Under the pieces are notes generated by a model. That model was not told where the DNA came from. It did not search any database and was given only the letters and a program-made list of their open reading frames with translations. Of a DNA stretch of 64,000 nucleotides, positions 35,476 through 44,569 are shown piece after piece. A program made the position numbers and the translations under genes. How positions within the stretch are numbered: the first letter of the stretch is position 1; each line of letters starts with the position of its first letter. Origin of the DNA: Spongisporangium articulatum (GTDB taxonomy: Bacteria; Actinomycetota; Actinomycetes; Actinomycetales; Kineosporiaceae); contig NZ_JBITLV010000008.1 of the NCBI RefSeq assembly GCF_044465595.1, positions 62,001 to 126,000 on the forward strand, written 5' to 3'.

Positions 35476-36639
35476 GTGCGCATTGCGATGATCGGCACGC
35501 GGGGCGTCCCGGCCCGGTACGGCGGGTTCGAGACCGCCGTCGAGGAGGTCGGCCTCCGCCTGGTCAAGCAGGGCCACGAGGTCGTCGTGTACTGCCGCGG
35601 CGAGGACCGCTCCCCCGAGTACCTGGGCATGCGCCGGGTCCGCAAGCCCGCCCTGGCCCACCCCGTCATGGAGACGCTCAGTCACACCGCACTGTCCGTC
35701 GCCCACCTGCTGCGTCACCGGGTCGACGCCGCGCTCGTCTTCAACGCCGCCAACGCCCCCCTGCTGCCGTTCATCCGGGCCGCCCGCATCCCGGTCGCCG
35801 TGCACGTCGACGGGCTGGAGTGGCGCCGGGCCAAGTGGGGCCCGACCGGGCAGCGCTACTACAAGGTCAACGAGCGGCTGGCCGTGCGCTGGGCCGACGA
35901 GCTGATCGCCGACGCCGTCGGCATCCAGGACTACTACCGTGAGACGTACGACGCCCCGAGCACCCTGCTCACCTACGGCGCCCCGCTGCTCCCGGACGCC
36001 GACCCGCAGCTGCTGCAGGAGCTCGACCTCACGCCCGGCGGGTACCACCTGGTGGTCGCCCGGATGGAGCCGGAGAACCACGTCGACCTGATCGTCGAGG
36101 GGTACCGGCGCAGCCGGGCCACCCTGCCGCTGGTCGTCGTCGGGTCCGTGCCCTACCCCAGCGAGCACGAGCGCGCGGTGCACGAGCTGGCCGCGACCGA
36201 CCCGCGCATCCGGATGGTCGGCGGCGTCTGGGACCAGAACCTGCTGAACTCGCTCTACTCCGGGGCCGCCACCTACCTGCACGGCCACTCCGTCGGCGGG
36301 ACGAACCCGTCCCTGCTGCGGGCCATGGGCGGGGGCGCCCCCACCACGGCGTGGGACGTGAACTTCAACCGTGAGGTGCTCGGCGAGGCGGGGACGTTCT
36401 TCGACTCCCCCGACCGGCTGGCCGCCGAGCTGGAGGCCGTCGAGGCCGACCCCGAGGCCGCCGTCGTGCGCGGGCAGCTCGGCCGCGAGCGCGTGGGCAA
36501 GCTGTACCGCTGGGACGAGGTCGCGGCCGGCTACGAGGCGTTGTGCCTGCGGCTGGCCGGGTTGCCGGCCCGTCGCCCCGACGACCGGACCGGCGAGGAC
36601 GGCGGCACCCGCGGGGCGTCGTCCAGGAGCGTCGCGTAG
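35476..36639 (+). CDS. DUF1972-type GT4 glycosyltransferase (rhamnosyltransferase-like)
   Basis: A 387-residue GT-B glycosyltransferase starting VRIAMIGTRGVPARYGGFETAVEE at a GTG after GAAGAGGA. The RGVPARYGGFET signature and HVDGLEWRRAKWG are typical of DUF1972 transferases, characterised examples of which add beta-1,4-rhamnose to capsule or EPS repeat units. The donor half has VVARMEPENHVDLIVEGY, then HSVGGTNPSLLRAMGGGAP. In place of the usual E-x7-E it carries the N-P-S-L-L-RAMG pattern seen in this family. Starts EPS cluster 2 and converges on the beta-helix gene through a palindromic terminator. The donor sugar is uncertain. Confidence 0.85.
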   Translation: MRIAMIGTRGVPARYGGFETAVEEVGLRLVKQGHEVVVYCRGEDRSPEYLGMRRVRKPALAHPVMETLSHTALSVAHLLRHRVDAALVFNAANAPLLPFIRAARIPVAVHVDGLEWRRAKWGPTGQRYYKVNERLAVRWADELIADAVGIQDYYRETYDAPSTLLTYGAPLLPDADPQLLQELDLTPGGYHLVVARMEPENHVDLIVEGYRRSRATLPLVVVGSVPYPSEHERAVHELAATDPRIRMVGGVWDQNLLNSLYSGAATYLHGHSVGGTNPSLLRAMGGGAPTTAWDVNFNREVLGEAGTFFDSPDRLAAELEAVEADPEAAVVRGQLGRERVGKLYRWDEVAAGYEALCLRLAGLPARRPDDRTGEDGGTRGASSRSVA

Positions 36640-36650
36640 CCCTTCCTGAA

Positions 36651-36699
36651 GTTCGTGATCATGGAAACTTCTACTCTAGAAGTTTCCATGATCACGAAA
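36651..36699. terminator. Palindromic bidirectional terminator (repeat family member 2)
   Basis: Arms TTCGTGATCATGGAAACTTC plus TA (36652-36673) and its exact complement (36677-36698) are 22 bp with a 3-base CTC loop. It lies between the convergent stops at 36639 and 36707 and can end both transcripts. Arm ends match the copies at 33810 and 60093. Confidence 0.7.
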
Positions 36700-36706
36700 C
36701 TGGTGG

Positions 36707-39124
36707 CTAGAAACCCAGACCCGAGGCGGACTTCCAGGCCTGCACCGAGCCGTAGGTCGAGCACTTGTTGTCCGACGGGCACCACATCATCGTCTGGTCG
36801 CCGGAGTACGAGTTGCCGCTGAGCGTCTTGAACATCTGCTTGGCCGTGACCTGCGCCGTCGCGTTGTTCTCCAGCAGCTTCGTGGTGTCCGCGCCGCCGA
36901 CGATCGTGTTGTCCTTGATCACCAGGTCGGTCGTGTTCCAGCTCAAGCCGAGACCCGAGCTGTAGCTGTCGGTCGAGGAGGACCGCCGGTCGTCGTACAC
37001 CGTCAGCTGCCAGTTGTTGTTGACCAGCTTGTTGCCGCTGATCGTGACGTGGTCGGACCCGGAGACCCGGATGCCCTTGTCGCTCTTCTCCACGTAGTTG
37101 CCGGTGATCGTGCCCTTCGACGACACCTCGTAGAAGATCCCGTCGTAGCTGCCGGTGATGGCGTTACCCGTGATCTTCACGTTCGTGCAGCCCAGGTCGC
37201 ACCAGAAGCCGTTGGAGTTGTTGTCCACGAAGGCGTTGTCGTAGACCTCGAGGTCGTCGGTGTGGGCCGTCTTGAAGCCCGCCACCGTGCACGAGCCGCC
37301 GCACTGCCAGACCTTGAAGTCGTCGGTGTTGTTGCCCTGGAACAGGCTGTTCTTGACCACCGAACCGTCGTTGCGGTTGCCCTGCATGCCCTCGGCCGCG
37401 TTGTCCCGCACCGTGATCCGGTTGACCGTCAGGTCGCCCGCGGCGATCTTCAGACCGGCGCCGGAGCTGTGGTCGAAGGTGCTGTTCTCGATCACCGAGC
37501 GGGCCGCGCTGACGTACAGACCGCCGCTGTTGTCGAGGTGCGGCGCCGCGTAGGCGGTGAACCGCAGGCCCAGGATCTTCGACCCGGCGGCCCCGGCCTC
37601 CAGGGTCATCCCCCGGGTCCGCGTGCTGATCTCCATGGTCGCGTTGCCCGGGTCCTGCGCGACGTACACGTGCATGGACGACGGGTCGAGCCAGAACTTC
37701 GCGCCCTTCAGCTCCGACTTGTTCAGGACCTGCTTCAGCGCCTGGCCGTCGCGGAACACCTGCTCGACGCGGCCGGCGGCCGTGCCCGAGGGGGTCTCCT
37801 CGCCGCGGAACTGGGTCTGGGAGAACGACGACGTCCAGCCGGAGACCCAGTAGTCGCCCGACTTCGACCAGTCGTCCTCGACGTCGGCGCCGCTCAGCAC
37901 CGGCTTCTCACCCGGGTAGGCCTGGATGCTCAGCTTCTTGTTCACGCTGCCCACGGCCTCGCGGTACGTGCCGCCGCGCAGGACGACCGTGCCGCCGCTG
38001 CTCGCCTTGGCGACGCCCGCCGCCACGGTCCGCAGCGGCGAGCCGGCGGTGCCGGCGTTGCCGTTGCTGCCCTTGGGCGACACGTAGACCGCGTCGGACG
38101 GGATCGAGTAGTTGGTCGTGCCGGCGGCGCCGGCCTTGGCCAGCACCGCGGCCATGCCGGCGCTGGCGTTGCCGCCGGAACCCGTGCCGCCGGTGTCGTT
38201 GCCGCCGCCGGTGGGGGGCTTCGGCGTGGCGGACGGCGTGGGGCCGGCGCTCGGGGACGCCGTCGGGCCGGCGGTCGGGGTGGTGGTGCCGCCGTTACCC
38301 GTGGCCGCCCCGGCCAGGCCGCCGTAGGCGAGCTGGAGCGGAGCGGTGGCGCTGCTCGACAGGTAGGCCCAGCCGCGCACGGACCCGCTGCCGGTGACCG
38401 GCGCCGGGTCGCTGACCACGAGCTGCCAGTTGGCGGGGGCCTGCTCCCCGTTGACCCACGCCCGCACGCCCACGGTGGCGGTCGTCGTCCCGTAGACCCC
38501 GCCCTGCACGTGCACGGCGGTGGCCCCCGCGGCCACCTTGGCCGGGATCCGCTGGGAGCCGAGGTAGTACTCCTGACCCGCGACGACCTTGCCGACGTCG
38601 ACGCTGAGGGCGCCGTCGGGGTACACCCGGGCCTTGGCCCGGTACAGGCCGCTCTTGGTCTGCCGCAGCTCGACGCCCAGGTAGAGGCTCTGGCCGGAGG
38701 GGCGACCGGGCAGGGCGAACGTGATGCCCGCCTGGCCCTCGGAGAAGTCGGTGCCGGAGTCCTTCACGAAGGAACCGCCCGGCTGGAGGGTGACGTCGTT
38801 GCCGGCGGCCAGGGCGACCCCGCCCAGCGCGGCGCTCGGCAGGAGCACGGCGACGGCCACGGCGAGCCCGGCGCGGGAGAACCGACGGTAGCGCCGCACG
38901 CGGCCCAGGGCCCGGGCCCGGGAGGCGGCGGCCCGCAGCTCGCGGCGGCCGGCGGGACGTGCGGGGACGGCGACGGTCTCGCCGACGGTCTCGGCGACGG
39001 CCTGGGCAGGGAGCAGCGTGGCCCCGGTCTCGGGTGCGCGGCGCCGGTCACGGCCCTGGGCCCGCGATGCCTCACGGAGTTCCCGACGGGAGGTCGGTCT
39101 GGCCGGCTGGTGTTCCGGGGTCAA
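36707..39124 (-). CDS. Large secreted/anchored right-handed beta-helix protein with EPS-associated module
   Basis: An 805-residue protein. The TTG at 39124 is preferred because AGGAAGG lies nine bases upstream; an in-frame ATG six codons earlier would contain that ribosome site. The cytoplasmic N-terminus has two RRELR motifs (SRRELREASR, GRRELRAAAS). A helix (AGLAVAVAVLLPSAALGGVALA, about 88-109) exports the rest. Residues about 115-275 are a beta-sandwich module shared with the 44697 and 50125 products (YRAKARVYPDGALSVDVGK...). A Pro/Thr/Gly linker then leads to a beta-helix from about 345 (AVYVSPKGSNGNAGTAGSPLRTV, then ITGNYVEKSDKGIRVSG). This start of the helix resembles pectate-lyase-like surface proteins. 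A polysaccharide-binding, possibly processing, role is inferred from the EPS cluster. Confidence 0.82.
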   Translation of the reverse strand: MTPEHQPARPTSRRELREASRAQGRDRRRAPETGATLLPAQAVAETVGETVAVPARPAGRRELRAAASRARALGRVRRYRRFSRAGLAVAVAVLLPSAALGGVALAAGNDVTLQPGGSFVKDSGTDFSEGQAGITFALPGRPSGQSLYLGVELRQTKSGLYRAKARVYPDGALSVDVGKVVAGQEYYLGSQRIPAKVAAGATAVHVQGGVYGTTTATVGVRAWVNGEQAPANWQLVVSDPAPVTGSGSVRGWAYLSSSATAPLQLAYGGLAGAATGNGGTTTPTAGPTASPSAGPTPSATPKPPTGGGNDTGGTGSGGNASAGMAAVLAKAGAAGTTNYSIPSDAVYVSPKGSNGNAGTAGSPLRTVAAGVAKASSGGTVVLRGGTYREAVGSVNKKLSIQAYPGEKPVLSGADVEDDWSKSGDYWVSGWTSSFSQTQFRGEETPSGTAAGRVEQVFRDGQALKQVLNKSELKGAKFWLDPSSMHVYVAQDPGNATMEISTRTRGMTLEAGAAGSKILGLRFTAYAAPHLDNSGGLYVSAARSVIENSTFDHSSGAGLKIAAGDLTVNRITVRDNAAEGMQGNRNDGSVVKNSLFQGNNTDDFKVWQCGGSCTVAGFKTAHTDDLEVYDNAFVDNNSNGFWCDLGCTNVKITGNAITGSYDGIFYEVSSKGTITGNYVEKSDKGIRVSGSDHVTISGNKLVNNNWQLTVYDDRRSSSTDSYSSGLGLSWNTTDLVIKDNTIVGGADTTKLLENNATAQVTAKQMFKTLSGNSYSGDQTMMWCPSDNKCSTYGSVQAWKSASGLGF

Positions 39125-39388
39125 GCGATTTCCTTCCTGCATGGCCCCTCGTCAGGTCCTGGTTCGGGCTCGGGGCTGGCGCCGAAACATCGTGGCGCAG
39201 CGGGATGGAGCAATCGTTATGTGACTACTAAAGCACCAATAAACTCGTAAGTAGCGGCGCAAGTCACCCTCTTCCCGGACGGCTAGCCCGTTCGGCCCCG
39301 GCCCGATTACTCCGTCGGCAGCCGACCCGCGGACGCTGAAGTGGCGGACCCGGGGACCAGCCGTTCGGCCGTCCGGCAGAATGGCCGG

Positions 39389-40960
39389 GTGCCACCGACC
39401 CGGACCTCCCCCGACGCGGCCGCGCGGCCCCGCGGCGGGTTCAGGGGGCGGGGCGGGGTCCCGACGGCGTGGGCGGCCCGATTCGAGGCCGCCGCCGCGG
39501 CCGACGGCCTGTCGCCCGCCGTCCCGGGCCCCTCCTCACCCCCGGGCGTCGCCGCGCCGGCCGCCACGCTCGACGAGCGGTTCGGGGTCGTGGCCGTGGC
39601 CTTCCTGGTGTGGGCCTCGGTCATCCTGGTCGCGCTGGCGCAGAGCTTCACGGCGCCCAAGTACCGCCAGTTCATCACCGACGAGGTGCCGCTCAGCCGG
39701 CTCGCGAGCCTGACCAACTCCGGCGTCTCGGGCCTGCTGCTGGTCCTGCTGATCGTCCTGGCCGTGCGCCGGCTGCCGCACCTGCCCAACGACCGGTACG
39801 GGGCGCTCCTGGCGCTGCTGCTGCCCTGGTTCTGGCAGGTGGGCCGCGACCAGTTCGTCGGTACGCACCTGAAGACGGGCGGCCTGGTCTACCCGCTCCT
39901 GGTGTTCGTCTTCTGGGCGCTGCGACCGCCCGTGCGGCATCTGGCGTTCCTCGGCTACCTGGTCGCGTTCACGGCGGTCGTCAGCATCGCCATGGGCCTG
40001 CTGACCCCCAGCCGGGGAATCCTCCTGCACGTCGCGGGCGACGCGGTGACGCCCGACAAGCAGATCCTGCCCTGGGGCATCCTGATCGGCCCGCTCAGCG
40101 ACGGGAACCCGCTCGGTCAGTTCCTGGCGCTCGGAGCGCCGGCCGTGCTGCTGATCCCCCGGCGCTGGGTGCGGCTGCTGGGGCTCGCGGCGGTCGCCTT
40201 CGCGGTGCTGTGGACGTCGAACCGCTCGTCGCTGATCGCGCTCTTCGTGGGCGCGGCGCTGGTGCTCGCCCTGCGCCGGTTGCCCTCACCCCCGCGCCGC
40301 TACCTGGTCGCGACGGCCGTCGGCGCCTGCCTCGTGCTGATGGCCTACCTGCCGTTCACGGTGGCCTCCGACGGCGAGTTCACCAACCGCGGCTACATCT
40401 GGCGGATGAGCCTCGAGCACTGGCGCGAGCACGTGTGGACCGGCCTCGGTTCGCAGTGGTACTCGCGCTCGGCCCAGTACGCCGACGCCATCGGCTCCAC
40501 CGCGTACCACGGTCACAACCAGGTGGTGCAGGCCCTGGTGCTGGGCGGGGTGATCAACGCCGTCCTGCTCCTGTTCATGGTCGTGACGCTGACCCGGGTG
40601 GCGGCCCGCTGGGCCGCGGAGTACCGCGTCTGGACCCCCGCCGCCCTGATGATCATGGTCGTGATCTCCAGCTGCTTCGAGGTCACGATGAGCATCGTCA
40701 AGCTCAGCGCCCTGCTGCCGGTGGTGCTGCTGCCGATGATCTGGTTCACCTTCGGCTCGGCCGGGGAGGACGAGCGGACCGACGAGCGCTCGCCCGGACG
40801 GGGCCGGACGACGGGCCCGCCCGCGCCGTGGCTCGCGTCGCCCACCTGGGTGGTCGAGCAGCGCACCGGCGGTGCCGATGGTCCGGACGTGACCGACGAG
40901 GACCTCTGGGAGGACGGCGGGTGGCGGGCCAACTCCGCCCGCCGGGTGGGCGCGCGGTGA
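39389..40960 (+). CDS. Second O-antigen polymerase/ligase-like membrane protein
   Basis: A 523-residue polytopic protein with about 11-12 helices between residues 55 and 455, flanked by disordered Pro/Ala-rich termini. Family features include the periplasmic loop with TNRGYIWRMSLEHWREHVWTGLG and SQWYSRSAQYADAIG, then AYHGHNQVVQALVLGGVINA, typical of Wzy/WaaL-type proteins where Arg and His act in chain transfer. A GTG at 39389 is chosen; an in-frame ATG at 39341 is possible. Only seven bases separate it from the flippase gene, so they form one unit. It is only distantly similar to the polymerase at 1971. Confidence 0.82.
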   Translation: MPPTRTSPDAAARPRGGFRGRGGVPTAWAARFEAAAAADGLSPAVPGPSSPPGVAAPAATLDERFGVVAVAFLVWASVILVALAQSFTAPKYRQFITDEVPLSRLASLTNSGVSGLLLVLLIVLAVRRLPHLPNDRYGALLALLLPWFWQVGRDQFVGTHLKTGGLVYPLLVFVFWALRPPVRHLAFLGYLVAFTAVVSIAMGLLTPSRGILLHVAGDAVTPDKQILPWGILIGPLSDGNPLGQFLALGAPAVLLIPRRWVRLLGLAAVAFAVLWTSNRSSLIALFVGAALVLALRRLPSPPRRYLVATAVGACLVLMAYLPFTVASDGEFTNRGYIWRMSLEHWREHVWTGLGSQWYSRSAQYADAIGSTAYHGHNQVVQALVLGGVINAVLLLFMVVTLTRVAARWAAEYRVWTPAALMIMVVISSCFEVTMSIVKLSALLPVVLLPMIWFTFGSAGEDERTDERSPGRGRTTGPPAPWLASPTWVVEQRTGGADGPDVTDEDLWEDGGWRANSARRVGAR

Positions 40961-40967
40961 TCGTTCC

Positions 40968-42515
40968 GTGAGTGCCGGCCCCACCGCTGGACCGCACGTG
41001 CCCGACGAGGACCTGCCCGACGCGCTGTCGGACGGCGGCTCGGCGGACGCCGGGACGGACCAGGCCCGCAACCTCGGCGACGCGGCCGCCCGCGGGGTGA
41101 GCGTCGTCCTGGCCACCCAGGCGCTGAGGGTGGCCCTGCAGTTCGGCTCCGTCGTCCTGCTGGCCCGGCTGCTGACCCCCGAGGACTTCGGCCTGGTCGC
41201 GATGGTGACCGCGGTGATCGGGATCGCGGAGATCATCCGCGACGCCGGCCTCTCCTCGGCGGCCGTGCAGGCCGCCCAGCTGAGCGAGGACGAGCGGACG
41301 AACCTGTTCTGGGCCAACCTCGGCCTCGGGACGGCGTGCGCCCTGGTGATCGTCGCGTCGGAACCGTTGATCGTGGCCGGGTACGGCGAACCGCGGATCG
41401 GGCCGATCATCTACTCGCTGGCGTTCGTGTTCATGATCAGCGGGGCGAACACCCAGTACCGCTCCGACATGATGCGGCGGCTGAAGTTCCGGCAGCTGTC
41501 GACGTCGGAGCTGAGCGCCCAGTTCCTGGCCATCGTCACCGCGGTGTCGCTGGCCCTGGCCGGGGCCGGGCTGTGGGCGATCGTGGCCCAGCAGATCGTC
41601 ACGGCCGCCGCGACCTTCCTGATCAACGTCGCCAACCTGCGCTGGAACCCGGGCCTGCCGAAGCGGGGCGTCTCGCTGCGGCGGTTCTTCCGGTTCGGGT
41701 TCGGCGTGCTGGGCACCCACGGCCTGGCCTACCTGACCAAGAGCGCGGCCAACGTGGCGATCGGCGCGCACCTCGGGCCGGCGCCCCTGGGCCTGTTCAA
41801 CCGGGCCTACCAGCTGCTGATGACGCCCCTGCAGCAGATCGACGCCCCGATGACCAGCGTCGCGCTGCCCGTGCTCTCGCGCGTGCAGGACGACGACGAA
41901 CGGTTCTCCCGGTACCTGGCCAAGACGCAGCTGGTCGCCTGCTACGGCACGTCGGTGCTGCTGGCCGTGGCCGCCGGCGTCGCCCACCCCCTGGTGCTGG
42001 TGCTGTTCGGGCCGGACTGGATCGGCGTGGTGCCGATCTTCGTCGTGCTGGCCATCGGCGGCATCTTCCGCACCCTGTCCACCATCGCCTACTGGATCTT
42101 CCTGGCCCGCGGCCGCACCGGCGCCCAGCTGCGGATGGACCTGTTCGCGCGCCCGGTGATGATCGCCCTGATGGTCGGTGGCCTGCCCTGGGGGGTCACC
42201 GGGGTGGCCGTCGGGCACGGCATCGCGTTCTTCCTGTACTGGCTGCTGGCCTTCGTCAACGTGCAGCGGGTCACCGGGGTGGACGTACGGCCGCTGTTCG
42301 TGACGGCGGTGCGGACCGCGACCCTCGTGAGCGCGCCGTGCGGGCTGGTCGCCTGGGGGCTGGCGTCCTGGTTGCACGTGTGGCCGTTCTTCGAGGTGGT
42401 GGCCGGCGTGCTGGGCGCGGGCGTCTACCTGCTGCTGGCCGCGGCGATGCTGCCGATCGTCCGGCACGACCTGGTCGAGGCGGTCCGGATCGGGCGGAGG
42501 GCGCTGAAGCGATGA
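40968..42515 (+). CDS. Second polysaccharide flippase (WzxC-like, MOP superfamily)
   Basis: A 515-residue flippase starting VSAGPTAGPHVPDED at a GTG. The disordered acidic N-terminus is followed by about 14 helices. VLLARLLTPEDFGLVAMVTAVIGIAEIIRDAG and GANTQYRSDMMRRLKFRQL are the hallmarks of the WzxC/colanic acid branch. It is longer and of a different branch from the flippase at 3254. Stop overlaps the next ATG (ATGA). With the polymerase just upstream it makes a second Wzx/Wzy pair. Confidence 0.88.
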   Translation: MSAGPTAGPHVPDEDLPDALSDGGSADAGTDQARNLGDAAARGVSVVLATQALRVALQFGSVVLLARLLTPEDFGLVAMVTAVIGIAEIIRDAGLSSAAVQAAQLSEDERTNLFWANLGLGTACALVIVASEPLIVAGYGEPRIGPIIYSLAFVFMISGANTQYRSDMMRRLKFRQLSTSELSAQFLAIVTAVSLALAGAGLWAIVAQQIVTAAATFLINVANLRWNPGLPKRGVSLRRFFRFGFGVLGTHGLAYLTKSAANVAIGAHLGPAPLGLFNRAYQLLMTPLQQIDAPMTSVALPVLSRVQDDDERFSRYLAKTQLVACYGTSVLLAVAAGVAHPLVLVLFGPDWIGVVPIFVVLAIGGIFRTLSTIAYWIFLARGRTGAQLRMDLFARPVMIALMVGGLPWGVTGVAVGHGIAFFLYWLLAFVNVQRVTGVDVRPLFVTAVRTATLVSAPCGLVAWGLASWLHVWPFFEVVAGVLGAGVYLLLAAAMLPIVRHDLVEAVRIGRRALKR

Positions 42516-43435
42516 GCACGTCCGGGGCGCGGGTCGTGGTGGCCGTACTGACCTACAAGCGACCGCAGACGCTGGCGGCGTTGTTGCCGGTGCTCGGCGC
42601 GCAGTGCGCGGAGGTGCCGGATTCGGCGTCGGTGCTGGTGGTGGACAACGATCCGGCCGCCTCGGCGCGAGACCTCGTGTCGGCCAACGGTTTCGCCTAC
42701 GAGCACGAGGCGACGCCGGGGATCTCGGCGGCCCGCAACCGGGCCCTCGAAGTGGCCCTCGAGCGCGGGTTCGACGTCCTGGTGTTCATCGACGACGACG
42801 AGCTGCCCGTGCCCGGGTGGCTGTCGTCGCTGCTCACGACGTGGCGCTCGACCGGTGCCGACGGGGTGGTCGGGCAGGTCGAGTCGGAGTTCGAGGGGAC
42901 GCTCGACCCGTGGATCGCGGCCGGCGGCTTCTTCACCCGGCGCCGGCTGCCGACCGGGACCCCGGTGACCGTGGCGGCCACGAACAACCTGCTGCTGTGC
43001 CTGCCCGCCGTCGCCGCGCGCGGGTTGCGGTTCGACGAGCGGCTGGGCCTGATCGGCGGCGAGGACACCCTGTTCACCCGCACGCTGACCGGGACCGGCG
43101 GGACGCTGGTGTGGTGCGCCGAGGCGAGCGTCACGGACGTCGTGCCCGCGGCCCGGATGACGCGGAAGTTCGTGGTGCAGAGGGCGTTCCGCTACGGCGC
43201 GACGGCCACCCGGGTCGAGGTGGCCCTGGCCTCGGGGGTCGCCGGGCGGCTCGTGGTGCGGCTGCGTCAGACCGCGACGGCCGCGACCCGGCTGGCCGCA
43301 GGGCTCGCACGGCTGGCCCTGGGAACCGTCACGTTCTCGCCCGGGCGCCGCGCGGCGGGGGTCCGGAACCTGGCCCGCGGCTGCGGCCTGCTCTCCGGTC
43401 TGGTCGGCTACGTCCCCTCCCAGTACGCCCGCTGA
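42512..43435 (+). CDS. GT2 family glycosyltransferase
   Basis: A 307-residue GT-A glycosyltransferase starting MSTSGARVVVAVLTYKRPQTL. Features are VLVVDNDPAA, TPGISAARNRALE, the metal-binding VFIDDDELPVPGWL near 95, VAATNNLLLCLPAVA, and the acceptor loop LGLIGGEDTLFTRTL. A C-terminal amphipathic or membrane-associated stretch (VVRLRQTATAATRLAAGLARLALG) probably brings it to the membrane. Translationally coupled to the flippase. The sugar and linkage cannot be deduced. A copy of the palindromic repeat follows its stop. Confidence 0.87.
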   Translation: MSTSGARVVVAVLTYKRPQTLAALLPVLGAQCAEVPDSASVLVVDNDPAASARDLVSANGFAYEHEATPGISAARNRALEVALERGFDVLVFIDDDELPVPGWLSSLLTTWRSTGADGVVGQVESEFEGTLDPWIAAGGFFTRRRLPTGTPVTVAATNNLLLCLPAVAARGLRFDERLGLIGGEDTLFTRTLTGTGGTLVWCAEASVTDVVPAARMTRKFVVQRAFRYGATATRVEVALASGVAGRLVVRLRQTATAATRLAAGLARLALGTVTFSPGRRAAGVRNLARGCGLLSGLVGYVPSQYAR

Positions 43436-43449
43436 CCCCCACCCCCTCC

Positions 43450-43494
43450 CCCCGGTGATCATGCAGAAACCTCGCGCCGATCATGCAGAAACCT
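43450..43494 (+). repeat. Left 45-bp inverted repeat of the nuclease cassette
   Basis: Begins CCCCGGTGATCATGCAGAAA and contains a second GATCATGCAGAAACCT. It differs from the right copy at one base only (CGCGCC versus CGTGCC in the spacer). Confidence 0.85.
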
Positions 43495-43571
43495 GGATCG
43501 GCCCGCCCGCGTCACTGGCCAGCTGTGGATAACTTGCCGAGAGGTTCTGATCTGGCCTCATCCTGAAATGC

Positions 43572-44525
43572 GTGACGAATCGAAAGCGCTCAGGTCTGGT
43601 CCTCCTGAAGGATCTATTCGCCGAGTCGACCCCGTACCGACCCGCCGCGGCAGAGGCAATGGGGATCTCCCCACACGTGGACCGGCTCCTTCGACGCGAG
43701 GGCCGGCTGAGCCGACCGCACCGAGGCGTACGGGTGATCGGCGAGCCACTCGATCTCCTGGCCCGAGCGAGCGCCGCGAGCATGGTGTTGCCGCCCGGCG
43801 GCGCCATCGGTCGACGGACCGCTGCCGAGCTCATGGAGGTGGACCCCAGGCTTCCCTCCGAGCGCGACCGGCAGCTGGACGTCGAATGCCTGGTCCCGAC
43901 CGGCGTCACTCCGATCCGCCACCGAGGGATCCGTTGCTATGCAACAGATCTCCGCGAGTCCGAGATCGATGAGTCCTCAGGACTGCCGATGACGACTCCG
44001 GACAGGACGCTGGCCGATCTTCTTCGCTGGCTGGCTCCACATATGGGCCTTGCCATCGCTGACCGGATGGCCAGACGCCGACTCGTCGACGTGGATGCCG
44101 TCGAGGCCATCCTCGACCGCTGGGACGGGCACCGGCATGTGGCAACAGCCCGCAGGCTACTCAGCTACGTCGACGCCAAGAGCGAGTCCTACGGGGAGAG
44201 CTGGCTGCGGCTGAGGATTCTCGACGCCGGGTTTCCTCGCCCGACGTGCCAGATCCCCATCGAGGAGAATGGCCGGGAGATCTACCGCCTGGATCTCGGA
44301 TGGCCCGACCTGCGCATCGCCGTCGAGTACGACGGCGAGGACTTCCACGGATCGCCGGAACAGCGCAGACACGACGCAGAACGGCGCAGCGACATGTTCG
44401 AGCGTCATGGATGGAACGTCGTCGGCGTCGGCAAGGCCTACGTGCTCGGTCCGACCATGCACCTCGAACTAGGGATCGCAGAGATGCTCGGGGTGGTGCC
44501 GCGCATCCGCCGAAGAACGTGGTGA
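43572..44525 (+). CDS. AbiEi/DUF559-like protein with PD-(D/E)XK-type nuclease domain
   Basis: A 317-residue protein starting at a GTG (43572). The N-terminal half resembles the wing-helix-like region seen in AbiEi/transcriptional-regulator-linked DUF559 proteins (LRREGRLSRPHRGVRVIG, then LADLLRWLAPHMGLAIADRMARR). The C-terminal half has a Vsr/DUF559-type nuclease pattern: GESWLRLRILDAGFPRP, YRLDLGWPDLRIAVEYDGEDFHG (Asp and E-x-D), then RRHDAERRSDMFERHGWNVVGV. Codon use is visibly less GC-rich than in the flanking EPS genes. It lies alone inside a pair of 45-bp inverted repeats. A DNA-cutting role is inferred; its target is unknown, and the palindromic repeat is one candidate. Confidence 0.72.
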   Translation: MTNRKRSGLVLLKDLFAESTPYRPAAAEAMGISPHVDRLLRREGRLSRPHRGVRVIGEPLDLLARASAASMVLPPGGAIGRRTAAELMEVDPRLPSERDRQLDVECLVPTGVTPIRHRGIRCYATDLRESEIDESSGLPMTTPDRTLADLLRWLAPHMGLAIADRMARRRLVDVDAVEAILDRWDGHRHVATARRLLSYVDAKSESYGESWLRLRILDAGFPRPTCQIPIEENGREIYRLDLGWPDLRIAVEYDGEDFHGSPEQRRHDAERRSDMFERHGWNVVGVGKAYVLGPTMHLELGIAEMLGVVPRIRRRTW

Positions 44526-44569
44526 CGCGAGATTCCGCAATCACAGTCGGCGCTGGGCCCCCGACCCCG

